Translations under genes and position numbers: made by a program | Notes under the pieces: model-generated | Seen by the model: only the letters and a program-made list of their open reading frames with translations | Databases searched by the model: none | Told to the model about the DNA's origin: nothing | NCBI RefSeq assembly: GCF_037325665.1 | Contig: NC_090250.1 | Coordinates: 26,705,532-26,769,531 of the forward strand | DNA: 64,000 nt | Direction: 5' to 3' | Source: Littorina saxatilis | Lineage: Eukaryota; Mollusca; Gastropoda; Littorinimorpha; Littorinidae | Shown: positions 22,484-54,200 of the stretch, piece after piece | How positions within the stretch are numbered: position 1 is the first letter of the stretch | How the letters are laid out: every line of letters begins with the position of its first letter

Positions 22484-23470
22484 CAGTAGAACCCCCTATT
22501 CACGACTTTGGAAAAACCTTGAAAATTAGGTCGTAAAAAGGGGGTCTTAAAATGGGGGTTTAGTGATCGACAAGAAGAGAAATGGGGGTTTGAGGTTTTG
22601 GCCCGGGCGGTCATGAATTTGGTTGCAGTGTACGTACTGTTATGTACTGTCATGTTTGTACACAAACACACAGTTGCAGTTTACTGTCATATCAACACGC
22701 ACACACACACCCAAACACATTACAGCAGAACAACTTTAACTCAAATTTCAAAGAAAATTTACTCATGGCGTAATGCTCGCTTCCCACTGAGTGAAGCACA
22801 TTTGACATTGTGGCGCAACCAGCAAAATCCGAATGTCCTAACTCGATAGAAAGCATAACGTCTTTTCTCCCGAATCATCTTTCCGCTCACATAAATGTTT
22901 CTTCGCCTTGCATCGCTAAACTCGTCCCATACACGATCGTTGAGGTTTTCGTACAGGCACCTCTCTTTGCGTACTTTCGCTTCGCTATCCTTCTCGCCAT
23001 CTCGATAACACCGAGTCCTTATCCTTGACCATACACAGAATTTGCGTCTTCTTGACACCTAAGGAAGTCGCCGCGGATTGCCATTTCGCTCGATTAGCGA
23101 TTACTTTATTAGCTCTCTTCTGAAGAGTCGGCGCTTTTCTCTTTCTTTCGCGAATCTTCGTTTGTCAACAAGTCGTCGTGACAATATAGCGTACAGAGGA
23201 AAACCGGATGTATTAGGATTCGTTTGTGTTGTTTTTTTTGTCTTGCGATAGTTGGAGGAGCGAGAGCCGCCATGCTGAATGTGTTTTCGTCTGCTTGAAA
23301 TGTACGCAAAAGTCGTAAATCATCCCAAAAAGCTCGGTTGTAAGTCGCGTTTTGGGGCGAGTCGCCAACTGGTGGTTCATTATATAGTAAAATGCATCCG
23401 TGGTGGCAAAATCGGTCATAAAAAGGGAGTAGTCGTAAAAGGGGGGGGTCGTTAAGGGGGAGTTCTACTG
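22484..23470 (-). mobile_element. pogo-like DNA transposon remnant, copy 1
   Basis: Flanked by TA, with ends CAGTAGAACCCCC and GTTCTACTG. The - strand ORF 22759-23058 contains FSDARRRNIYVSGKMIREK, close to the CENP-B-type DNA-binding motif of pogo transposases. The DDE part is gone. Confidence 0.65.
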
Positions 23471-23791
23471 TACCATGTTACATGTATACTTCACATGCTA
23501 ATGTCAACTTTGTCCAATGGTGCAGCTCCTTCCATGGAAGAATATAATGTTACAACGACAGCCTTGAATATTGTAATCAAAATGGTGGATGTTTTCTGCT
23601 CTTTTCAACAAACTTGAACAAGAAGTAAACAAGGAAGTAAATACACAGAACACCAAAATTAAACGTGCTTTTGACCAACACAGTGTGCTGTCGAGAAGCA
23701 AAAAAGTAAAACACAGTCACCGTAAAAGCTGGCCACTTGCTGCCCGTACAAATCCATTCCCTAAGCACAATACTTTTATATTTCCCCGCTA

Positions 23792-24088
23792 CAGTGGAAC
23801 TCCCCTTTTCAGACACCCCCCCCCCCCCCCCCCCCCAGTTCAGGCTTTTGCTTTTCAAGATTTTCTGTTCACAACTTGTGCAAGTTTATCCCCATTCTAA
23901 AACTCCCTCCTTAAAACCTATCATCCGTCTCCAGGAGACCAAGCATTGTTATAGTAAAATGCCAAAGAGCTAAATTTAGTAGCGTTGACAGCAAAAGAAA
24001 CTAGAGCTATATCTGCAACGTACCTATGTTGGTCTTCATGACCTGATTTTCTCAGCTTCTAGGAGGTCTTAAAAGGGGGTTTTCACTG
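23792..24088. mobile_element. Small pogo-like MITE
   Basis: CAGTGGAACTCCCC at the left after TA and GGGGGTTTTCACTG at the right. An 18-C run follows the left end. Confidence 0.65.
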
Positions 24089-24226
24089 CATTGCCTGTAC
24101 ACACAACACACATCAAATTCAAATTTAGCTAGGGGTGCATCTGGTTTATACACCACTCAAGTCTGTGTCCCTTCACAACACACACACAACTCCGCTGGCT
24201 CTGCCGCCACTACCTCACATATCGTT

Positions 24227-44703
<20,477 letters not shown>

Positions 44704-44718
44704 TTTCAGCAGCTGTGT

Positions 44719-44727
44719 CTAACTCAT
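44719..44727 (-). promoter_or_regulatory. Second minimal upstream ORF in the Sfmbt-like leader
   Basis: ATG-AGT-TAG, a one-codon ORF ending 15 nt before the main start codon. It would force reinitiation or leaky scanning. Confidence 0.45.
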
Positions 44728-44744
44728 AGCGACCTTGAAATTTC

Positions 44745-44750
44745 TTACAT
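44745..44750 (-). promoter_or_regulatory. Start-stop upstream ORF in the Sfmbt-like leader
   Basis: ATG directly followed by TAA, 42 nt before the main start in the unspliced exon 1. Start-stop elements are known to stall ribosomes and lower translation. This applies only if the transcript starts upstream of it, which I infer but cannot show. Confidence 0.45.
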
Positions 44751-45078
44751 TTTCTTTCAACTTGAACTTCGTGAATCTTTCCCAGCCGCTCGCCGCAAAT
44801 CCCTTGATTCGGGGACAACAAAGGCTGCTCTCTACGCATGCGCCATGACATCTATATTTAACATTAGACGTTATCTAATTGGTCACTCATAATTAGATGT
44901 GCGAGATACAACCAATGCTAGGGCTGGGAACATTTTCTTTGCAAGGCCTCGCCGCATCATTCCTTGTACGCATGCCCAATGTTGTAAACTTCCGACGCAT
45001 GTGTGTTCGTCAGACTGCCGAGCAGCTACGTCGGCCTCTTGGGCACTTTCCTGCGCATGCTGCTGATAAGGCAGACAA
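44751..45078. promoter_or_regulatory. Shared divergent promoter of Sfmbt-like gene and WBP4
   Basis: The two start codons face away from each other about 375 bp apart. The interval holds NRF1-like sites at 44834-44845 (ACGCATGCGCCA), 44967-44978 (TACGCATGCCCA) and 45052-45060 (TGCGCATGC). CCAAT boxes lie at 44878-44882 (reverse), 44912-44916 and 44976-44980. It is richer in CpG than the flanking introns. There is no clear TATA box, as expected for a housekeeping divergent promoter. Confidence 0.6.
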
Positions 45079-45080
45079 AT
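45079..45080 (+). CDS. WBP4: WBP4 exon 1, first two bases of the start codon (tentative)
   Basis: Exon 2 needs AT before its first G to make ATG-TCT-GAA-TAC-TGG, matching the human N-terminus. ACAAAT followed by GTAAGG ends at 45080, inside the divergent promoter region, and supplies this with A at -3. Another first exon is possible. Confidence 0.5.
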
Positions 45081-45222
45081 GTAAGGTCATCATTACCAAT
45101 TGTCGTCTACATCACACTTTTACACCTCCAATGCTCGTTTCAGGATGTATTGTGGCCTTTGTGATCATCAACTGAACCACAAAATCCCCTCCCTCCCGGA
45201 CACACACACACACATCGACATC

Positions 45223-45262
<40 letters not shown>

Positions 45263-48200
45263 CTCTTGCTCTCTTCTTTTCTTCACATGAAGCCCAGTAA
45301 CTTCCTTACTAGGAGAAACGGATTGAATATATGATAATGGTCAGCATTTGTTTAGTCTTGGCACAAACTCCAAGCATTGAGATGCAGAGGTACATTTTGC
45401 AGCCATATCTGAACTGGGCCATATTAGGGCAGAAGGGGTCTAAGTCACCATGAAAGGGGTGATTTATCTGTAGTGTAGGCATTTTTCCTGTAGGAAAAAA
45501 TACCACTCAATCTGGCGCCCAGCGCGTGACTCACCTCGGCGTCGCTTCCCTTCATAGACATCCGAAAGGCAGTTCGACAGGAACGACGATGGATTTTCTT
45601 ATTTTTTCAATACAAATTGCAAAACTAAATCAAATCTCTTTGAAAATGAAAGAAAAAAGGATAGAAAGATACCGATGTGCATTCCCTGTACACAGGAAAA
45701 ATGCCTAAAGGAAATGCACCCACAGAGAATGCACCCACTTTTGGTCGACTTGACCCCTCAGTTCTGCCATTTTAGGGAAGATCATACATTTTGCATCCAT
45801 ATATATATATCTAGACTGGACCAATTTGGGGAAGAGAATTGTGTTAACACTGTTATTCTTACTTGTGCTTTTGATAGTTAGCTTATAACTAGGGAATGCC
45901 ACAATATCAGTTGTCATGACAGCAGTGCCAGATAAAAGTAGCTGCACTGGCACAGGCTTCTGTTTGTAATTAAGTTATGTAACTAATGGACTTGTACTAG
46001 TTGTATTGATGTAGTATTGTCAGAATGTGACTGACATAGAATTGATCATGAAAAATTGGCTTCAATAAAACAGGGAGGAATGTGAGGGGTAAGGGTTTAC
46101 CAAGACACTAAGGTCAGAATAAGGGAAGTGCAGGGATTTGGGTGGTGCATGGGAATAACATCTTCACCCAGCGCCAACAAAGTATGCCTATCTAGTTCCC
46201 ATCAATGTGCCGACTTCACAAGTGCCCTGTGCAGTTGACGAGAATCTAGAGCTTGAGAAGCACCAATCACCAGTACGAGGACTTTCAGGGTAGAACATGG
46301 TTGCCTTCCATCCTTGGAAAACATTTGCTCCAGTGATGGACAGGCATAATTATATATATATATATTTGTGAGTTTGTATGGATGATGTAGGCGGCATAGT
46401 GCCAGTGTTTTATTTGCAACATAATGCAGGGCACAGTTCTCGGTTTAGTAGTACTACCTTTTTACATTTAGTCAAGTTTTGACTAAATGTTTTAACGTAG
46501 AGGGGGGAATCGAGATGAGGGTCGTGGTGTCTGTGTGTGTAGAGCGATTCAGAGAAAACTACTGGATCGATCTTCAAGAAACTTGACATGAGAGATCCTC
46601 AGTATAGAATCCCCAGATGTTTTTTGCGGTTTTTTTTATGTCTTTGATGGCGTCATATCCGGCTTTTCGTGAAAGTTGAGGTGGCTCTCATTTTTAAACC
46701 AAATTGGTTGAAATTTTGGTCAAGTAATCTTCGACGAAGCCCGGACTATTGCATTTCAGCTTGGAGGCTTAAAAAATAATTACTGAGTTTGCTAATTAAA
46801 GTTGTCATTAAAATCACATTTTCAGAAACAGATTAAAAACTGATTGCATTGTATTCCTCATCTTCTCCTGAATTCAAAAATATATTTTAGATATGTCATG
46901 TTTACTCTAAAAATGTGCTCAGAATGAAAGAAAATAGGTTCAGTTAGTACTACGGAAGCGTGCTTCGCGGAGGCAAGCGTGACCCGTCTCGGTCTTCGGT
47001 ATGGTTAGCCGAGATTATCTGAATGTAGTCTCGGCGATGACTGGTTTGTGGTGTTGATCTTGACTAAATGTTTTTATATCGCTTCACGCGACTTGTGTTT
47101 CAGGTCTGAATACTGGATATCACAGGCACGCAAGTTCTGTGAATTCTGCAAATGTTGGATCACAGACAATAAACCTGTAAGTTAGAAACCATGGTTGGAC
47201 CTCTTTTAAGCCTGAAAGCGGTCTATAATTGAGCCCGCAGACTACGCAAAGTCTATGCCGAAAACTCAGCGCTAAAGCCCTGTGTGGCCAGTTTCGCAAA
47301 GTATACTTTGCGTAGTCGGCTTTGCCCAGTTAATTTGAGGCTTTACAGTGGTACCTGTGATGTGAGGCCCCTCAGAGGAGGGGACACATCCCATGAAAGG
47401 ACACCTTCTGTTTTCCTATTGTCTATTATCTTTACCAAAGTATACCTGTCATGACAGACCACCTGCAATGTTGGCACACTTTGGGGTGGTCCCAAGGGTG
47501 GCCTTTTATCGCAGGTACCACTGCATAAGGCTTTGACCAACAATGTTTCTTGTTAATAGAATAGTAAATTTTACTAGCTGAACTGAAATATAAATGAACA
47601 AGGCGCTGGAATGTCTAGTGTTTGATAATTGTGGAAAATAATGCATGTTAACGTAACGTGTTTCTTTATGTACTCAACAGTAACAATTCCTCAATGTCCA
47701 GTTTTGCAGAGGTAACCTTATCTAGTGATGTTGTTTTTATACTAGAGAATTGTTATCAGGCATTAATCAATGTTGTATTGATGTCTGTTTCAGAGTGTTG
47801 AATTTCACGAACGAGGAAAGCGACACAAAGAAAATGTACAGAAAAAAATTGATGAGGTAAGTTGTCTGCTACATGGATCACTGCTCTGTTGCTTTGCACT
47901 GTAACTCTCTCCCTCTCTCTCTCTTTCTGTTTTCTTTGGGGAGGAGGGGGGGGGATACATGCTAACACACACACCTATTCACACACATCAACTCTCTGTC
48001 ACACACACACTTTCTTTTTGAATTTTGTTTGACGTGTGTTCTCATTGTGTCAAAAGTCTTTGTTAGTTTTTTCATTTAAGCTATTACTGTGTATTAGTGG
48101 TGCATAATTCTCAACAGGTCTACACAGGTTTACTTAGAATGGAATGTGCTGACATGAATCTTTCTCCCCTGCTGTAATTGTTTATCCATGCTGTTCCTTC

Positions 48201-51200
48201 CGTCTGCAGTTGCGGAAACGCAGCGGAGAGAAGGCCAAGGCACAGGAGGAGATAGATGCTGGATTGGCCCATATAGAGAAGGTAATACAAAAAAGAATGA
48301 TCATATTTCCAAGGCAATATCCTTTTGTCTCTTAAAGTTATGCTGAAAGAGAATAAGAGAAGGAAAATGCTGTGTACAATGAAACCCCCGTTTTGCAGCC
48401 TTCACAAATCTCAGAACATCTGGTCTTAAAAAGGAGCTAGTCTTAAAATTGAGGTAAATTTACTGAGGTTTTGAACAGAACATTGGAGGAAGGAGGGTCT
48501 TAAAAAAGAGGAATTCTTAAATTCCGGGGTCTTACAAAAGGGGGTTTCTCTGTATTTGTGAAAAGAGGAAGAACTATTCAACAGTTTCACGATTAAAAAC
48601 AAGATTTTATAGAATCTTCTGTTGCTGATTTCTTTTCAGAGTTGATTTGTTTTTTAAGTTGGTGGTTTAATTGTTCAAATGTTTTAGTTGTTAACACTGT
48701 TTTGACTGTTGCCATCAATGTCTCTGTAATCAAATTAGAGATATTAAGTAGGTGTTAAATAGTATGCATTACAAAATGCACAAAAGAAGACAAAAGGATC
48801 ACCACAAAAGATGCGCTTTTCATTTGCAGGCTGCCCTAGAAGCACTGAGAAATGACCTGGCCAAGGACCCATCGTTAGCAGCTCAGTATGGCGTCAAGTT
48901 AAAGACACCAGGAGGTAAGTAGGGTTGCCTAATGATGACATGATGTATACACAGTTTTATTGTTTATGGTGGTGATGTTTATTTTTTACTTTTTGTTGTG
49001 TAGCACTCTTGTTTTTACATTTAGTCAGGGATCGCGTTTACGCACGATTTTTGCGTATTTGACGCATTTTAAAAGTCGCTGACGCGTTTTTTTCGCCGCG
49101 CCGCGTAAGCCATACGCAAAAATATCGTAACTTTTTCTTGTCTTCACGCAGCGCTTTTGCTCTGACTTAATAATCACCCGATCCTGAAACTGACTATAGG
49201 GCTCGAGAAGTGACGACACACATGAAATCTGCGCGTCAAAACTAAAGTCCGTTTCTTTTTGCATCGAAGTATCGCAAACGAACGTAACGAGGTTATTACT
49301 AGATAATGTCTTGTCGGATAATGAAACAGACATTAGCTGCTCTCCCATCTCGCGCTTCCAAAAGGCGGAAAGTGTGTCTAGTCGTATTAGAGCGGGAAAC
49401 AAACTCGCAAGGCCCGAAGGTTGGAGACAGCAGGGGTGTTATTCGACAGGCGTGCGCGGAGTTCGACAGGAAAACTCACCGTATTTAGGTAAGGAGTGTC
49501 TTTAAGTCTTTCGTGCGTGTTTTGTTTGTGTCAGTACGTGTTTTCGTAGTACGCAAAAATATTGGTCCGTGATGCGTTTTTTTCGTTTTGTTGCGTATGA
49601 CTTACGCGTTTTTTAAAAAGCTAGCGCGATCCCTGTTTAGTCAAGTTTTGACTAAATGTTTTAACATAGAGGGGGAATCAAGACGAGGGTCGTGGTGTAT
49701 GTGTGTGTGTCTGTCTGTCTGTCTGTCTGTCTGTGCGTGTGTGTGTGTGTAGAGCGATTCAGACCAAACTACTGGACCGATCTTTATGACATTTTACATG
49801 AGAGTTTCTGGGAATGATATCCCCGGACGTTTATTTCTTTTTTTCGATAAATGTCTTTGATGACGTCATATCCGGCTTTTTGTAAAAGTTGAGGCGGCAC
49901 TGTCACACCCTCATTTTTCAATCAAATTGATTGAAATTTTGGCCAATCAATCTTCGACGAAGGCCGGACTTCGGTATTGCATTTCAGCTTGGTAGCTTAA
50001 AAATTAATTGATGACTTTGGTCATTAAAAATCTGAAAATTGTAAAAAAAATAATTTGTTTTTAAAACGATCCAAATTTACGTTCATCTTATTCTTCATCA
50101 TTTTCTGATTCCAAAAACATATAAATATGTTATATTCGGATTAAAAACAAGCTCTGAAAATTAAAAATATAAAAATTATTATAAAAATAAAATTTCCTAA
50201 ATCGATTTAAAAACATCTTATTCCTTGTGGGTTCCTGATTCCAAAAACATATAGATGTGATATGTTAGGATTAAAAACACGCTCAGAAAGTTAAAAAGAA
50301 TAGAGATAAAGAAAAGCGTGCTATCCTTCTCAGCGCAACTACTACCCCGCTCTTCTTGTCAATTTCACTGCCTTTGCATCGAGCGGTGGATTGACGATGC
50401 AACGAGTATACGCTCTTGCTGTAAAAATGCAGTGAGTTCAGTTTCATTCTGTTAGTTTGACAGCTTGACTAAATGTTGTAATTTCGCCTTACGCGACTTG
50501 TTTTCTTTTTTTCTGGGACGGTAATGATGTGTTTTGTCATGTGCTTGTCCAACAGACTATTTTCGAAAATAACTGTCAGGGTTTTCAGCTGTCTGGTAGA
50601 GGCCCGGTAGCTCAGTTGGTAGAGCACTGGACTTGTGATCCTAGGGTCGCAGGTTCGAATCCGGGCCGGAACGGACACGGGTCAACTTATGTGCAGACTC
50701 GGAGACTTTATTCATGTTCCACCCCCGTGTCACCACAGTGGCATGTAAAAGACCTCGGTTATTCTGCCATAAGTGCAGAAGGCTGATTACACCTAAACAC
50801 GCATACACCTGGGTAGCGCGACTCTGTTGCTGCTAGCTTTCCACTGGAAGGAAGCGACCCGAATTTCCCAGCGATGGGACAATAAAGTAATGAAAATTAA
50901 ATGAAAATTAAATGAGTGAGAGCCCCCTTTACCTAGGCCAAGCTTCACAAGTTCATCAGAGTTCACAATTTGTTGCGAAATGATTGCTGGCACGTGTTTT
51001 GATCAAGGTCACTTGGGTTTGATATCATATTTAGCGCACGCTGCGTAACATAATAATAATAATAATAATAAATGAGCATTTATATAGCGCAACATCATAA
51101 CTTTACAATTATGCTCTTTGCGCTTGACACATTTAAAATTAAAACACAGTTATACAAGCATTTACATCTACATTCATAGTCAGCAACGCTTAATTAAAAG

Positions 51201-54200
51201 CATACACCATCAAACATACATACAAAAGATTCTTCCACTAACTAAGTAATAAAAACATGAATAAAATAGGTAGTGAAAACAAGGAAATACCAGCTGAATA
51301 CCCTTAATCAAACAGAACATGTAATCAACAATACTGAAAACAGCCCTAGATGTTTATATACATTATCACATTATCACTAAAACAACAAATACACTACATG
51401 TAGCCTACTGATGGACTGAGAAAACAAAATCAGGGGTTGTATTTCTTGAAGAGGTGCGTTTTAAGTGCTCGTTTGAATGCTTGGGGTGACTGAGAGTGGC
51501 GGATGTGAAAGGGGAGAGAATTCCATTGTGTGGGTGCGCAGAAAGTAAAAGTGCGTTGTCCGTATGTTTTGGTTTTGGTGTGTGGAATGGTGAGGATGCG
51601 ACAGTCGGAAGAGGCACGGAGTTGTCTTGCTGGAGAATAGGCGGTGAGGAGTTCAGAGAAGTAAGCAGGAGACGAGCCAGAAAAGAAGTTAAAGCAGAGG
51701 GTGGACAGTTTGTAGTCAATGCGGGCTTGAATAGGTAACCAGTGCAGTGTGTGAAGAAGTGGTGTTGCGTGATCTCGTTTTTGTGCTTTCAGAATGAGGC
51801 GTGCTGCCGAGTTTTGGACTTTTTGTAGTTTATGCAGGAGGTACAGAGGACAGCCAGAGAGAAGAGAGTTGCAGTAGTCAAGTTTAGAAAGAACAAAGGC
51901 ACAGACAAGAGTGTTAGTTGTTTGAGAGGAGAGTGTGTGGCAAATGGTGCTGATCTTACGAAGCTCAAAATAAGCTGCTCTACAGACTAAAGATATATGT
52001 TTGTTAAGGGTCATGTCAGATGAAAGGGTGAATCCAAGGTTTCTAGCTGATGGTGAGAAAAGAATGTTGGTGTTGCCTATTTGAACAGAAACAGGTTGGG
52101 GAGAGGGAAATGTAGCGTTCTTCTTTTTGCACAGTAAGACTTCAGTCTTATCATCATTCAGCTTAAGTTTGTTATCGACCATCCAAGATTTAACATCAGT
52201 GATGCATGTCTGAATGGTCTGGATGGCGGAATGTGTCTCTGCAGGGGGACTGGGTTTATACAGCTGGGTGTCATCAGCAAAAGACTGATTTAAAACAGAA
52301 TGGTTTTGAATCAGTGTGGAGAGGGGCTTAGTGTACATGATGAAAAGGATGGGACCGAGTACTGAACCTTGAGGAACGCCGAAAGAAAGTGGGGCTGGAG
52401 CAGACATCTGGCCATCAACAAGCACAGCCTGAGTCCTGCCAATGAGATAGGACTCAAGCCATGCTAGCGGTGGACCGGAGATGCCGTACAGAATCTGAAG
52501 TCTATGGAGAAGCGTTACATGGTCAATCGTGTCGAACGCTGCAGAAAGGTCAAGTAGGGTAAGCACTGACACATCACCACCATCCAGAGCAGACAGAATG
52601 TCACTGATTACTTTAAGTAGGGCTGTTTCAGTACAGTGAGAAGGGCGATAAGCGGACTGAGAGTGCGAGATCAAATCATGGGTGTTCAAATATATATGAC
52701 AATTGCTGCTTCAAAACTACCTTTTCAAAAACTTTGGACAAGAATGATAAATTAGATACAGGACAATAGTTCTTCAAAATACTGACATCAAGACTAGGTT
52801 TTTTGAGAAGTGGTTTGACAAGTGCAGTTTTGAACAATGATGGAAAAACACCAGATAACAGGCTATCATTGACAATTTGAGTAAGAGTTGGCAACAACAC
52901 ATCAAGATTCTCAAAAAGCAGTGGTGTGGGTATGGCATCAAGTGGACAAGTTGTTGGTTTGGACTTCAAAATAATGGATCTAAGGACTTTTTCACTGATT
53001 GGCTGAAATGATGGAAAAGAACAATCAGTGGGAACATCAACATGACTGGAGGAAGCAGAATGTGCACCCATCTGATCAAGTTCAGAACGAATATCTGAAA
53101 CCTTCTTGATAAAATAATCACTGAATACATCTGGCAGCTGACTAGCGGGGAAAACAGTGGGAAGTGGGAATACCTTACTGCGGCCGGTCAACAGAGTTAG
53201 TTGTTAGTTCCAATCGCAGGATAAAACCTATCGTAAGCATGGAACATGGCCTAGGTACAGGGGCTCTAATTTACCAGACCGCAGAAAATCCTGATAAGAG
53301 TTATTTCAGGACAACATCTATTAACATACTCATTTCATAAACACACACACACACAGCTAAGTAATGTGCAGTGTTGCCCTTTGGTTTGGCACGCGCGGTC
53401 TTGATGTCAGTTCAAGTCTTTGTTGATGTTTCATTTGTTGAATTAGTCTTTCATATCTTTATCCATTTTTTTGTCGTTTACTTTCCTTTTTGATGGAACC
53501 AAAACGGTCATGTTAACGCTTTAACCCCTTGACTGCCTCACACGGGTATACCCGTCATGTGCCTGTGCAGCCGCAGCGCCTACGTGACAGGTAAACCCGT
53601 CAGCTGAGTTCAGGAATTTTCCGGAAATGCTACGTCACTGCTGACACACAAATACTAGCCAATGGCTTGGTAGGATACCTCATTCTCATGAATAAACATA
53701 AATGGTGACCCGGTTTTGCTTCTGAAGGCTATTTTCGGCCTTGGCAGCAGGGAAGTGGGTTGGGAAGGGGAGAGAAGACTCGACTCGTCAAAATGGCTGA
53801 CGGTGACAGTCGACCGGGCCCTAGTAGGGAAAAACAAAGACGGACTGACGCTACAGGCGGTGCAAATGATTATGGATACTGACAGGGGAAGGGGGAGATC
53901 TTCTTTCGGATGATTGGTTGGAAACAGGTAGATGACAGTGATTATGATCCTTTCTTCGAGCAAGCAATACAGCCACCTGTGTTTGATCCACAGGCACCGG
54001 AAGGTGCGCCAGACTGATTTTTCAAAAGTTCATATTTGAACATCATTCAATCACATATTCTTACCTCAACTCACATAAATGGCATTAACTTCAGTTCATT
54101 GCTAAGATATTGAAGTAGTACTCGACCCTGGTAAGGGGGGAAGTAACTCCCAAAGAAAAACAATCCGTAGTCAAGGACGGGAGTCACCTCCCCTACCGGT

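Noticed and set aside
45226-45262. CT tract as a promoter GAGA element
   Set aside because: It lies inside WBP4 intron 1 about 150 bp past the proposed donor and looks like a plain microsatellite.
49025-49402. 125-codon ORF on the - strand
   Set aside because: It starts at the edge of the inserted CAGGGATCGCG element and has no transposase motif, so I do not call it a gene.
50600-50672. Functional tRNA gene on the + strand
   Set aside because: A and B boxes are good, but the anticodon stem is imperfect and a SINE body follows directly.
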